Below are positions 26,763 through 35,654 of a stretch of DNA of 64,000 bases, one piece after another (the first letter of the stretch is position 1; the number at the start of each line of letters is the position of its first letter). Under the pieces are notes generated by a model. It did not search any database and was not told the origin of the DNA. It saw only the letters and a list, made by a program, of their open reading frames with translations. The stretch covers positions 20,390 to 84,389 of the forward strand of contig JAKQUI010000049.1 in the NCBI GenBank assembly GCA_029562645.1. The letters are read 5' to 3'. The position numbers and the translations under genes were made by a program. This DNA is from Spirochaetota bacterium (GTDB taxonomy: Bacteria > Spirochaetota > UBA4802 > JAKQUI01).

Positions 26763-27828
26763 ATGGAAAAGAAAACCAGCATGCTCATCATCGACGACGA
26801 GGACATTGTCATCAAGAGCTGCCAGCGCATCCTCCAGAAGGACAACATCGAGATCGACACCGCCTACTCCGGCGAGGCGGGCCTCAAGCTCGCCGAGAAG
26901 AAGGACTACGACATCGTCCTCACGGACCTCAAGATGCCCGGCATCAGCGGCATGGACGTGCTCAAATCGCTCACGGAGACGAAGCATGGCGCGACCGTCA
27001 TCATCTTCACCGGCTACGCGACCGTGGAGAGCGCGCGCGAGGCCCTCAAGCGGCGCCTTCGACTACATCCCCAAGCCGTTCACGCCCGACGAGCTCCGCG
27101 ACGTTGTCCGCAATGCCATCGCGGCGCGCGCCGAGAAGGGCGACGCCCGCATGCTGGACCTCATGGCCATCGTCTCGCACGAGCTCAAGAGCCCGGTCTC
27201 GGTGGTGCACACCACCGCCGACACGCTCTATCGCGGGTATTTCGGCAACCTGGACCCGGCGCAGCAGAAGACGATCGAGACCATCATCCGCAACTGCCAG
27301 TACCTCGAAGACATTATCCGCAGCTACATCGACCTGTCCAAGATGGAGCTGGACGACCTGGAGTCGTTCAAGACCGAGATCAACCTCGTCGAAGACGTCA
27401 TCACGCCGGTGATCGAGGTCCCCGAGAACAGCGCGAACATGAAGCAGATGCCCATCGAGACCGACTTCGCCGCGATCCCCCCGGTGCAGGGCGACCCCAA
27501 TCTCCTCAAGATCGTGGTCACCAACCTGGTGAGCAACGCCATCAAGTACGGGAAGGCCGGCACGCCTATCAAACTGCGCCTTGAAAAACAGGACGGCGCG
27601 GTCGTCTTCTCAGTCCACAACGAGGGCGTGGGCATCTCAAAGGAGGACATCGAAAAGAAGCTCTTCTCGAAATTCGGGCGGCTCAAACAGAAGGGGACCG
27701 AGGGCGTGAAGGGTTCGGGGCTGGGCCTCTACATCTGCAAAAAAATAGTCGAAAAGCACAGCGGAAAGATCTGGGTCGATTCCGAGGCCGGCTCGTGGGT
27801 GCGATTCAACGTTTCGCTCCCGGCGTGA
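26763..27828 (+). pseudogene. Receiver-histidine kinase hybrid, frameshifted
   Basis: Residues in the first frame form a receiver (MLIIDDEDIVI, IVLTDLKMPGISG, VIIFTGYATVESAREALK) that breaks near 27050. The next frame continues it exactly where expected with GAFDYIPKPFTPDELRDVV and then a HisKA/HATPase kinase (SHELKSPVSVVHT, LVSNAIKYGK, GVGISKEDIEKKLFSKFG, KGSGLGLYICKKIVEKHSG). AAG-C-GGC stands where AAG-NNN-GGC would be normal, so two bases appear to be missing. It may be a real mutation or a sequencing or assembly error. The kinase part could still be translated from an internal ATG such as 27151. Confidence 0.75.
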
Positions 27829-27833
27829 CGCTC

Positions 27834-27853
27834 CTACTCGATCACGATGAACT
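27834..27853. repeat. Direct repeat copy A (OmpA gene 3'-end duplicate)
   Basis: A 20-base sequence identical to 28534-28553. On the minus strand this copy, with its flank, still reads VKFIVIE-stop, the end of the FecR-OmpA protein. The two copies lie exactly 700 bases apart and bracket the nucleotidyltransferase cassette. Confidence 0.8.
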
Positions 27854-28054
27854 TGACCCGGAAGAGCCCTTCCGGTGCTCCTCCGCCTCGGCAAATGATT
27901 TAAACTTATGCACGCCGCGCTGGACCGATACTGCGGCCCCGCGTATTCTCAGCATATTCTGCATGCGCATGATTTTCTCCGCCGGGTCACTCGGCAGAAG
28001 CTCCTGCAGATGCGCCTCCGCGTGGGCAAAGGTCTTGTACTTGTAGACCGGCAT
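27842..28054 (-). CDS. Small partner protein of the nucleotidyltransferase
   Basis: A 70-residue protein (MPVYKYKTFAHAEAHLQELL, then RGVHKFKSFAEAEEHRK) of the kind encoded beside small nucleotidyltransferase genes, with two K/R-(F/Y)-KS/TF-A-EA elements. The last residues, GSSGSSSS, are read out of frame through direct repeat A, so the original C-terminus was probably lost and replaced when the cassette was inserted. Its start overlaps the stop of the upstream gene (ATGA). By analogy it may be the antitoxin of the pair; this is inference. Confidence 0.7.
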   Translation of the reverse strand: MPVYKYKTFAHAEAHLQELLPSDPAEKIMRMQNMLRIRGAAVSVQRGVHKFKSFAEAEEHRKGSSGSSSS

Positions 28055-28515
28055 CAGCGTTTCTCCTTTTGCTTCTCCCTCAGCAGAATGACATCCGCCC
28101 GGTCCTTATCGCGAAGGGTCCCGTTTTTCAGCATAATCAGCGCATCGATTGTCGCGAGGTTAACCGGAACCCCCTTGAATGCGACGACCTCAAACTCAAC
28201 ATCTTCGAAAGAAAACATCTCTCCGATACGGCTCATGATATCGATATAGTAATCATCCGGCGTGCCATACCGAATCACGGCATAGGCATCCATATCGGCT
28301 TTCGTGATCTCGTCAATGCTCGCATCGCGATATACGGAATGGAGCGCCGATCGCAGTTTACCCACGTTTTGTTCGTCATCGCGCACAAAGATATCGACAT
28401 CCTCGGTAATCCGCGGCACGTCGTGCAACGCGACGGCGAGACCGCCAACGAGAACATACGCAACGCCATGGTCGCGCAATGCCTTGAGAACGCCCAGAAC
28501 GCTTTCGATGTTCAT
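28054..28515 (-). CDS. Nucleotidyltransferase (AbiEii/MNT-like), possible toxin
   Basis: A 153-residue protein with the nucleotidyltransferase signature VGGLAVALHDVPRITEDVDI (GG loop and paired Asp) and a later LIMLKNGTLRDKDRADV segment seen in AbiEii and DUF6036-type proteins. Such enzymes often form toxin-antitoxin or phage-defence pairs. It lies 18 bases after the FecR-OmpA stop in the same direction and overlaps the small partner gene. It is more AT-rich than its surroundings, suggesting transfer. Confidence 0.82.
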   Translation of the reverse strand: MNIESVLGVLKALRDHGVAYVLVGGLAVALHDVPRITEDVDIFVRDDEQNVGKLRSALHSVYRDASIDEITKADMDAYAVIRYGTPDDYYIDIMSRIGEMFSFEDVEFEVVAFKGVPVNLATIDALIMLKNGTLRDKDRADVILLREKQKEKR

Positions 28516-28533
28516 GCTGATGTGACGCCCCCT

Positions 28534-28553
28534 CTACTCGATCACGATGAACT
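28534..28553. repeat. Direct repeat copy B (native OmpA gene 3' end)
   Basis: A 20-base direct repeat identical to 27834-27853, beginning at the TAG stop codon of the FecR-OmpA gene and covering its last residues. See copy A. Confidence 0.8.
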
Positions 28554-29709
28554 CGACATGCCGGTTCTGCGCCCGTCCCTCGGGCGTGCGGTTGTCGGCG
28601 ATGGGCTTTCCGGAGCCGTATCCGGCAATCATGAGCATTTTCGGATCGATACCCTTTGCGATCAAATACTGGCGTATCGAATCGGCCCGGCGTCGCGAGA
28701 GCGGGAGGTTTATTGACGCGGAGCCCGTGATGTCGGTATGGCCTTCGATGCGCACCTTCGCGCGCCGCTTGTTCATCAACGCGACGACGCGATCGAGCTC
28801 GGGGTGCGAATTCGCGAGGATGGCCGCGCTGTCCGTCTCGAAGTAAATCCTGTTCGTAATGAGCAACACCTCTTCGTCGTGCAGCGCGTTGATGATCGTC
28901 TGCACCCGGATGATGTCGTTCTCGGACATCCGTTCCGGATCTGACGGCGGCGCCGATGCGACCACCCGCACCATGTTTCGGTTTCCGAGCAGCACCGGAC
29001 GGTCAGGAAATAGGGGATTGACCACCTCGACGACGCCGCTCAACCCGTACACCGTTGTCGAAACAACCGTTTCCACGGGAACGGGCGCGGGAACCGCCGC
29101 TCGCGACGCGCGCCCTCTTCTGGCCGGCTTCTCCTTCGGCACCGCAGGCGGCGCGATGCGCGCGACCTCGACGCCGATCTCGGTGCCGCGAACGGCGACC
29201 GTACTCGTGGGCGTGCTGATCCTCATCTGATGCTCGGTGAAGATCTTCTTGAAGCGACCGTACAACGATCCGCCGCTCACCTCGACATGAAGCTCTTTAA
29301 TCACATGCCGCAGCAATTTTGCATGCGTATTCTGCATGATCCGGACGGTCGTTCCATCGTGAAGATGGAGATCGAGAAGCGCGCCGGGGCCCGTTTTCAC
29401 CTCGCACCCCTCGCCGATCGCCGACCCGATCGTGACACGCCGCCACGGCCCGTCCGCACGCTCGCGATAGCTCGACTCGCCGAGCGCGAAGGTGACCCTT
29501 GGGCGGGACAGGACCAGCACGGGCGAGCGAAGAATCATGCGATCGGACAGGAGCATGAAGGCGATGACGCCCGCGAAGATCGCGACGAAGAGCGCGATCC
29601 CGATCGCGAGAATCCGACCGATTGGAAACGCGTTTCGCCCGCCATCGGTTCCAGCCGCCTTCTCAATCGTCATTCGTTTGCTCGCCGATCCGCCGTGGGC
29701 TTGCATCAT
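28534..29709 (-). CDS. FecR-OmpA two-domain envelope protein
   Basis: A 391-residue protein: one membrane segment (about 30-54), a FecR-like domain (about 80-245: IGEGCEVKTGPGALLDLHL, RISTPTSTVAVRGTEIGVE) interrupted by a Pro/Arg-rich loop, and an OmpA C-terminal peptidoglycan-binding domain (about 285-391: IYFETDSAAIL, IEGHTDITGS, NLPLSRRRADSI, GYGSGKPIADNRTPEGRAQNR). The FecR/OmpA combination suggests an anchor between inner membrane and cell wall. GGAGGATCGC precedes the ATG. Its 3' end is duplicated beyond the adjacent cassette. Confidence 0.9.
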   Translation of the reverse strand: MMQAHGGSASKRMTIEKAAGTDGGRNAFPIGRILAIGIALFVAIFAGVIAFMLLSDRMILRSPVLVLSRPRVTFALGESSYRERADGPWRRVTIGSAIGEGCEVKTGPGALLDLHLHDGTTVRIMQNTHAKLLRHVIKELHVEVSGGSLYGRFKKIFTEHQMRISTPTSTVAVRGTEIGVEVARIAPPAVPKEKPARRGRASRAAVPAPVPVETVVSTTVYGLSGVVEVVNPLFPDRPVLLGNRNMVRVVASAPPSDPERMSENDIIRVQTIINALHDEEVLLITNRIYFETDSAAILANSHPELDRVVALMNKRRAKVRIEGHTDITGSASINLPLSRRRADSIRQYLIAKGIDPKMLMIAGYGSGKPIADNRTPEGRAQNRHVEFIVIE

Positions 29710-29728
29710 GCGATCCTCCGCGCTAGTC

Positions 29729-30571
29729 CTACTTCACCTTCAAATTCGGCTGCCCTTCCTTGCCCAGCATGCGTCGCGTGAACACCCAGATGGGGCTCAG
29801 CGACGGCGGCTGAGAGAGCTGATCCAGAATGGCCTGCTTCTGAAGCAGCCTCGCGTCGGGCACCGCGCCCACGTGCTCCTTTGCAGAATCGAGAAAGCGC
29901 TGATAAAACTCCGGCCGCAGCCGGCAGGAGCTCCCCACGATGCCCAGCACCATCTTGTCCTCGAAGTAGTACTCGTCGGTCACGCGGTGCATGAACGGCT
30001 TGAAGAGCGGCTTCACGTACTTCACGAAACCGAAGGGCGCGAACTCCAGGATGATTTCCTCCACCCGGCGCTGGCCCCAGCGGCAGAAGGGCGGAAAGGT
30101 GTCGAAGTAGTGCAGCCGTTCATCGTGAAAGGAATAATTGCGCAGGGTGGGATGGAAGCCCATGTTCTCCTTCGGGTTTTCCCGCATAAAGACAAGCACG
30201 GTCACGGCGTCGTCGATGATGCCGCGCATGAGGCGCTCGCAGAGCGGAAAGTCGGTCGCCTGCATGATGTTACGCACTAGCGCCGCCTCGGGGAAGGCGC
30301 TCTGGACGATACGGATGGTATGCGCCCCGCCCTTCTCCGCCACCAGGCGTATCTCCGTGTCGGGGACCGATATCCCCGCCTTCCGCAGCAGCGCGAAGTA
30401 CTCGTCGTGAATTGAAACGAGCTCCTCGCACAGGGCGCGTTTCTTAATATGATGATACTGCTTGATGATCTTCCCCGCGTCGGGACCCGCAGTGGCAAGA
30501 TATGGTTTGGAGAAGAATCCGAACTTGCCGGATTCGATCTTTTCGTACTGTTCGGTTTCTTGTTTTTCCAT
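29729..30571 (-). CDS. Unassigned protein with possible kinase-like fold
   Basis: A 280-residue soluble protein I do not recognise with certainty. GFHPTLRNYSFHDERLHYFDTFPPF resembles the N-x(n)-YFD catalytic region of aminoglycoside-phosphotransferase-like kinases, and the N-terminus has a Lys-containing strand (GKIIKQYHHIKKRALCEELV). It may belong to the DUF6206 group. No signal peptide or membrane segment. It stands divergent from the zinc-ribbon gene at 30700. Confidence 0.55.
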   Translation of the reverse strand: MEKQETEQYEKIESGKFGFFSKPYLATAGPDAGKIIKQYHHIKKRALCEELVSIHDEYFALLRKAGISVPDTEIRLVAEKGGAHTIRIVQSAFPEAALVRNIMQATDFPLCERLMRGIIDDAVTVLVFMRENPKENMGFHPTLRNYSFHDERLHYFDTFPPFCRWGQRRVEEIILEFAPFGFVKYVKPLFKPFMHRVTDEYYFEDKMVLGIVGSSCRLRPEFYQRFLDSAKEHVGAVPDARLLQKQAILDQLSQPPSLSPIWVFTRRMLGKEGQPNLKVK

Positions 30572-30645
30572 GTGAAGTGATTCGCTCTCGATGGTCTCGT
30601 CTTGTTGCCGTTTCTATAACCCATCGAGAAAAATACAATTACTAA

Positions 30646-30674
30646 TTGACACGGCTTGGGCGCTCAAATACTAT
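30646..30674 (+). promoter_or_regulatory. Sigma-70-type promoter
   Basis: TTGACA (30646-30651), a 17-base spacer and TACTAT (30669-30674). The -35 is a perfect consensus. Transcription would start near 30681, giving a leader of about 20 bases before the ATG at 30700. Confidence 0.55.
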
Positions 30675-30699
30675 TTTGATGATTTTCCATAGAGCGCCA

Positions 30700-31965
30700 A
30701 TGCCCCTCCACTGCAGACAATGCGCCGGAACCGACCTCGAGCAGGTGTCGCCCGACGAGTTCCGCTGCCGCTACTGCGGAACCATCACCTTCATCGAGCC
30801 CACCATCGAGGAGGCGGAGCGGCGCCGTGCCGAGCGCACGGCGTCTGCGCGGAAGAGTCGTCACCCCGTCCGACTCGCTCTTGCGGTCATCTTCGGCGGC
30901 ATTATCATCTTCCTTCTCGGATCGGTCGCGGCGACGTGGATCAAGTTGCGCACGCTCGACGCGGACGAGATCAAGCGCCTGGGAAGCCTCGCCGGCGGCC
31001 ATGTGCGCATCCTGCCGGCCGTCGCCGGTCTCTTCATGGACGACCCGCCCCATGTGATTGACCGGAACGGCATCACCGCGCTGTGCCTGAGCGCGGACGG
31101 GAAAACGCTCTACTCGGGGGCGCATGATGACATGATCGCATGGAATGTGGAATCCGGCGGCATCATCAAACAGATACATTTCCGCGAGTGGGGATTCCTG
31201 TACGGTTCCGCAGTAGCCATCGTTCATCTTCCGAAACGACGCGAGATTGCCGTTTTGTTTCATTCGACCGATTCCCATGTGCTCTTCCTCGACGAGCGAA
31301 CACTCGCGGAGAATGCCCGCACGGTATCAAACGACAGCATCCTTCACATCACTGCGCGCCCGGACGATCGGGTGGTCGCCCTGGTGCTCGAACGCAGGAG
31401 TGACGCAGAGTACTCCTTTCGGCTGGGAGTCGGAACGGTGGGAACGAAGGGCATGATCCTCCGGCACCGCTCGGAATCATACCCGCATACTCAAATGGGG
31501 GCCGTCCTGCATCCTTTCGGATCGCTCTATGCGGCCTTCGCCCCGGACGGAGAAACGATCATCGTACGCTCCGCGACGGACGGCGAGGAAATGTTTTGCG
31601 TCCGGCATCAAAACGACAACAGGCGCTACCTCGCCTTCAGCGCGAGCGGAAAACACTTCATCTATACGAACAACGATTCCCTGATCATCCGCGACATCTC
31701 TGATTTTACCATCATCGCCGACATTCCCCTGGATCAAACCTTCTACGGCTTCGACATGCGCTGCTCCGTATCGGACGACGGCGCCCGCGCGTTCTTCTTC
31801 GACTGGAGCACCCGGACGATCACCGTACGCCGCCTTCCGGGCGGGGCGATGCTGCCGCCCGTCCGCGGATCGGGATTGTTCTCCACGGCAATCTTCACGC
31901 CGGACGGGAAAACGCTCATCACGGGCGGCACGGACCAGCTCATACGCTTCTGGAGGGCGCCATGA
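30700..31965 (+). CDS. Zinc-ribbon, single-TM, beta-propeller protein (paralogue 1)
   Basis: A 421-residue protein. CRQCAGTDLEQ and CRYCGTI form an N-terminal zinc ribbon; a membrane segment lies at about 56-78; the rest is a WD40-type propeller with repeats such as ITALCLSADGKTLYSGAHDD and AIFTPDGKTLITGGTDQ. The zinc ribbon should be cytosolic and the propeller extracytoplasmic. I chose ATG 30700 because the zinc ribbon begins there. The stop overlaps the start of a close paralogue (ATGA). Function unknown; propellers of this type are usually protein-interaction platforms. Confidence 0.8.
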   Translation: MPLHCRQCAGTDLEQVSPDEFRCRYCGTITFIEPTIEEAERRRAERTASARKSRHPVRLALAVIFGGIIIFLLGSVAATWIKLRTLDADEIKRLGSLAGGHVRILPAVAGLFMDDPPHVIDRNGITALCLSADGKTLYSGAHDDMIAWNVESGGIIKQIHFREWGFLYGSAVAIVHLPKRREIAVLFHSTDSHVLFLDERTLAENARTVSNDSILHITARPDDRVVALVLERRSDAEYSFRLGVGTVGTKGMILRHRSESYPHTQMGAVLHPFGSLYAAFAPDGETIIVRSATDGEEMFCVRHQNDNRRYLAFSASGKHFIYTNNDSLIIRDISDFTIIADIPLDQTFYGFDMRCSVSDDGARAFFFDWSTRTITVRRLPGGAMLPPVRGSGLFSTAIFTPDGKTLITGGTDQLIRFWRAP

Positions 31966-33242
31966 CGCTCGAATGCCACCAATGCTCAAGCACGGACCTT
32001 GAAAAGACATCACCGCGCGAGTATCGCTGCCGCCACTGCGGGGCGATCACCATCGTGACGGTGCCCGAGGACGTCGTCGACGCCTACGAGATCAGGCAGG
32101 CAAAACAGCGCGCACTCCGCAAAAAAATCGCGCTCCTTACAATTGCGGGAGGGGTGATAGTGTTCGCGATCCTAACCGCGTACGGCGCGATATTCACCCT
32201 CGCACGAAGCCACACCCTCGCATCGCGCGAAATAAAGCGCTTCGGATCTCCCCGATCCGGTCATGGCCGCATGATCCCGTCGATGACCGGCGCGATCTTC
32301 GACGATCATTCGATGATCGCGCGGCCCAACGCCATCCGCGCCATGTCGCTGAGCCGCGACGGGAAATCGCTCGCCACGATGGCGGAAAAGGACATCATCG
32401 TATGGAACGTTGCTGACGGATCGGTCATCGCGCATGCCGATCGATCAACGCTGCAGGCCGAAGGATATTTTCGCGACATCTGCTGGATCGAGTTCTTTCC
32501 CGATGGCAAACGGATTGCGTGTGCGCCCGACTACGGCAGGGTCCTCATCCTCGACGCGAAAACACTGAATCCGATCCATCGGATCAGCCTGCCGCATGAA
32601 AGCGAATTACGTGCGGGACGCATTGTACACGACGGCACCGTGCTTGCGCTCACGGAGACAAGGATCGACGTGGACCGGTACGTTATCCTTTATGCAATTC
32701 GCGGTTCCACAATATCGGCAAGGGTAAAGATGAAAAGCGACATCGACAGCGTGTTTTCCGGCGCGATCAGCCCCGATGGTTCGATGATCGCATTCCCCCA
32801 GCACAAGTCCCTCGCCGTCTGCGACACGGAAAACGGGCGCGTGATCACAGCGTTCGAGGCCGTACCGGCCGCCCTCGGTTCGATCGCCTTCGGCCCAGAC
32901 GGCGCGCGGCTTGCGTATCAGGTCCTGCTTCGGGACAAGTCCTCAAACGAAGAATCGGTTCTTTTCGTCAGAGACATCGAGAGCGGTGACGTCGTCGCGA
33001 GAATTCGGCACGATTCGGAGGCGAGCGGCTGGTCAATCGCCTTCAGCCCCGACGGCCGGCTCATCTGCCCCATGCCGGAGGCGAAACGAATGCGCATCTA
33101 CACAACCGCGGACGGCGCGCCGCTGCGGACGCTCTCCCCCATAGGCACGAGCTATGCCATTCATTTTACTCACGACGGGAAGAGCGTCATCACCGGCGGG
33201 GAGGACATGCTGGTGCGGTTCTGGCGGGTGCCGGAGCGATAA
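31962..33242 (+). CDS. Zinc-ribbon, single-TM, beta-propeller protein (paralogue 2)
   Basis: A 426-residue paralogue of the preceding protein with the same plan: CHQCSSTDLEKTSPREYRCR zinc ribbon, membrane segment at about 51-73, and propeller repeats (AMSLSRDGKSLATMAEKDI, GAISPDGSMIAFPQ, HFTHDGKSVITGGEDM). The pair probably arose by tandem duplication, and the ATGA overlap implies coupled translation and perhaps a heteromeric complex. No enzymatic motif is seen. Confidence 0.8.
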   Translation: MTLECHQCSSTDLEKTSPREYRCRHCGAITIVTVPEDVVDAYEIRQAKQRALRKKIALLTIAGGVIVFAILTAYGAIFTLARSHTLASREIKRFGSPRSGHGRMIPSMTGAIFDDHSMIARPNAIRAMSLSRDGKSLATMAEKDIIVWNVADGSVIAHADRSTLQAEGYFRDICWIEFFPDGKRIACAPDYGRVLILDAKTLNPIHRISLPHESELRAGRIVHDGTVLALTETRIDVDRYVILYAIRGSTISARVKMKSDIDSVFSGAISPDGSMIAFPQHKSLAVCDTENGRVITAFEAVPAALGSIAFGPDGARLAYQVLLRDKSSNEESVLFVRDIESGDVVARIRHDSEASGWSIAFSPDGRLICPMPEAKRMRIYTTADGAPLRTLSPIGTSYAIHFTHDGKSVITGGEDMLVRFWRVPER

Positions 33243-33290
33243 AACAATTGACAGACCCGCCGGGCCCGCTTCTTACTTGCGGACAAAGCA

Positions 33291-34439
33291 ATGCAGCTCC
33301 ACATCGAAACATACAAGAACCGCCCCACGCGCGCGGAGATTTCGCTTCCGAACCTGCGGAACAATTTCGCGGTCGTGCGGTCCATCGTCGCGCCCGGCGT
33401 GAAAATCATGGCCGTGGTCAAGGCGAACGCGTACGGACACGGCATCCACGAAATCTCAAAGGAACTACTAGCGTCCGGCGCGGACTATCTGGGCGTGGCC
33501 TATCTCGAGGAGGCCCTGTACCTGCGACGGCGGGGCATCACGGCGCCAATCCTGGTGATGGGCGCCATCAACACCGACCAGATCGCCGAGTTCCTGGAGA
33601 ACGATATCGAGATCACGAGCTCCTCATACGACAAGTCGGCGGCGATCTCGGCGGCGGCCGTGCGCGCCGGGAAGGATGCGCTGGTTCACCTCAAGGTCGA
33701 TACGGGAATGGAGCGGATCGGCGTCCACTGGTACAATGCGCCGGCCTTCATCGAGAAGACCTTCTCGCTGCCGCGGATCCGGGTAACGGGCATCTTCTCG
33801 CATTTCGCGAAATCCGAGAGCGACCCGGCCTTCACGAAGACCCAGCTCGAGCGCTTCGACTCGGTCCTCGACTTCTGCGCGCACAAGGGGCTCACGCCGG
33901 GCCTGGTGCACATCGCGAACTCGGGCGGCATCATCAACCATCCCGAATCGCACTACACGATGGTGCGCCCGGGCATCATGCTCTACGGCTACAACCCGAA
34001 CGGCCACCTGCCCGAGGTGCGCTTCGGCGAGCGGGCGCTGCGGCCCGTGATGTCGCTCAAGACGAAGGTGGCGTACTTCAAGGTGGTGCCGCCGGACACC
34101 GGCATCAGCTATAACCATGCGTATCGAACGAAGGAGCAGACACGCATCGTGACGCTCCCCGCCGGCTACGGGGACGGATACAGCCGGCTGCTCACCAACC
34201 GCGGGGAGGTGGTGATCCGCACGCGGCGCCATCCGCTGGTCGGCACCATCTGCATGGACCAGATGATGGCGGACATCGGGCCCGACGGCGTTGCGTACAA
34301 CGGCGACGACGCGCTTCTCTTCGGGGAGATGGACGGCGTATCGATCCCGCTCGAGTCGTTGTGCGGGAAGATCGGCACCATCACCTATGAGGTGCTCTGC
34401 GGCATCAGCGCGCGCGTCCCGCGGATCTACCTGCAATGA
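33291..34439 (+). CDS. alr: Alanine racemase
   Basis: A 382-residue PLP enzyme that makes D-alanine for peptidoglycan. KANAYGHG carries the cofactor lysine, VDTGMERIG and VRPGIMLYG are conserved, YNHAYRTKEQTRIVTLPAGYGDGYSR-type sequence includes the catalytic Tyr region, and CMDQMMADIG completes the active site. The length is typical. A TTGACA at 33249-33254 could be part of its promoter, but no good -10 is seen. Confidence 0.96.
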   Translation: MQLHIETYKNRPTRAEISLPNLRNNFAVVRSIVAPGVKIMAVVKANAYGHGIHEISKELLASGADYLGVAYLEEALYLRRRGITAPILVMGAINTDQIAEFLENDIEITSSSYDKSAAISAAAVRAGKDALVHLKVDTGMERIGVHWYNAPAFIEKTFSLPRIRVTGIFSHFAKSESDPAFTKTQLERFDSVLDFCAHKGLTPGLVHIANSGGIINHPESHYTMVRPGIMLYGYNPNGHLPEVRFGERALRPVMSLKTKVAYFKVVPPDTGISYNHAYRTKEQTRIVTLPAGYGDGYSRLLTNRGEVVIRTRRHPLVGTICMDQMMADIGPDGVAYNGDDALLFGEMDGVSIPLESLCGKIGTITYEVLCGISARVPRIYLQ

Positions 34440-34500
34440 ATGACGCGCCGGGCGTACGCTCAAGCGAAGACACAGAGACGGCACCACGGAGGAACCGAGC

Positions 34501-35031
34501 ATGAAAGCACTCACCAACGCATCGGCCGCGCTGGCCATCTTTTGCGCCGCGGCGCTTCTCATCGTTCGCGTTATCGTTTCGGGCGCAACGGTGGGGCCGA
34601 TTACCATCACTGGCATCGCAACGGAGATGGAGGACTACCGGATCATCGCCGAGCGTGGTCGGGAGGCGACCGCCGTCGTAACGGGCGTCACGACGCCCCG
34701 ACGCACGAAGATCACCGACAAAATACGACACTCGGTTTCCGCGCGATTTACGGCGGGCGCGAACGGCATCGACACCGAGTACTGGATCGACGATGACGAC
34801 ATGCGCGCACTGTTCGCCGGTCCCGCGGTGGGGCGCACCCTTGCCGTCCGCTACGACCCGGAGGACCCGCGTCGGAGCGCGCCCGCATTCACGTTTACAG
34901 CGCGGGGCGCGTCAATGGCGGAAAATGCGGACCTCTTCGCGCTCTTACGGCGCGGTTTCGCGATCGCGTGCGCGGTCTTTACCGGCGTTTTCATCGCGTC
35001 CATCGCCGTACGCGTAATCAAGAAATCGTAA
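34501..35031 (+). CDS. DUF3592-like membrane protein
   Basis: A 176-residue protein with hydrophobic segments at about 7-28 and 150-170 flanking a beta-rich extracytoplasmic domain (ATAVVTGVTTPRRTK, LAVRYDPEDPRRSAP). The V-x-YDPxDP element is typical of DUF3592 proteins, whose role is unknown. GGAGG precedes the start. A similar protein is encoded at 51923-52489. Confidence 0.7.
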   Translation: MKALTNASAALAIFCAAALLIVRVIVSGATVGPITITGIATEMEDYRIIAERGREATAVVTGVTTPRRTKITDKIRHSVSARFTAGANGIDTEYWIDDDDMRALFAGPAVGRTLAVRYDPEDPRRSAPAFTFTARGASMAENADLFALLRRGFAIACAVFTGVFIASIAVRVIKKS

Positions 35032-35147
35032 CCGAAGCGCGCCGAATTCGCCATGCCCTCTCCCGGCATACACGCACCCGCATTTGTTGGCGCAACGAGC
35101 ATTGACGGCTGCGCTCCTACCGCTCCAAGCGAACGGTTGCTGCAAAC

Positions 35148-35612
35148 ATGACGAACAAACATAAAGGATCGCTGATCGCCTTCGTGGCGATAAGCGCGGC
35201 CGCATACGCCATCTTCCTTGCCGTCGCTCTCCTCCGAACGGGAGGCGCGCATGTCTGGATCACCGAGAGTTGGCAAATCCGCTCGCAGGACAGCCCGTTC
35301 ATCTTCGCCGCGCTGTGCCTGACGCAATATATCTGGGGACCGCTCCTGGGCCTGGCGCTGGGGCTTTTTCTCGTCTACTGGCTCTTCAAAAAGGGACTCG
35401 CCTTCGTCATGGTGGGCGTGTTCATCATTGCCATGACGGGCGTGTTCGCCTATTTCAGCCTGTCGAAACTCGCCGATCCGCTTGGCAAGGGCCTGGTGGA
35501 CCTCATCGGCATCAGCGCGCTGTGCCTGTTCCTGCTCGCGGCGGGAGTGGCGATGTTCGTGGGGCATGTGAAGATGCGCAGGCAGATCAGTGGCGCGGGC
35601 GGCGAATCCTGA
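35148..35612 (+). CDS. Small four-TM membrane protein, unknown
   Basis: A 154-residue protein with four hydrophobic segments (about 8-27, 55-75, 78-98 and 115-137) and a short basic tail. I see no family motif. No clear ribosome-binding site precedes the ATG. Upstream (35032-35147) I see no gene. Confidence 0.6.
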   Translation: MTNKHKGSLIAFVAISAAAYAIFLAVALLRTGGAHVWITESWQIRSQDSPFIFAALCLTQYIWGPLLGLALGLFLVYWLFKKGLAFVMVGVFIIAMTGVFAYFSLSKLADPLGKGLVDLIGISALCLFLLAAGVAMFVGHVKMRRQISGAGGES

Positions 35613-35654
35613 GGAGGAAACCGGCGCGGCCGCGACGGAATCATCCCCCGTCCG

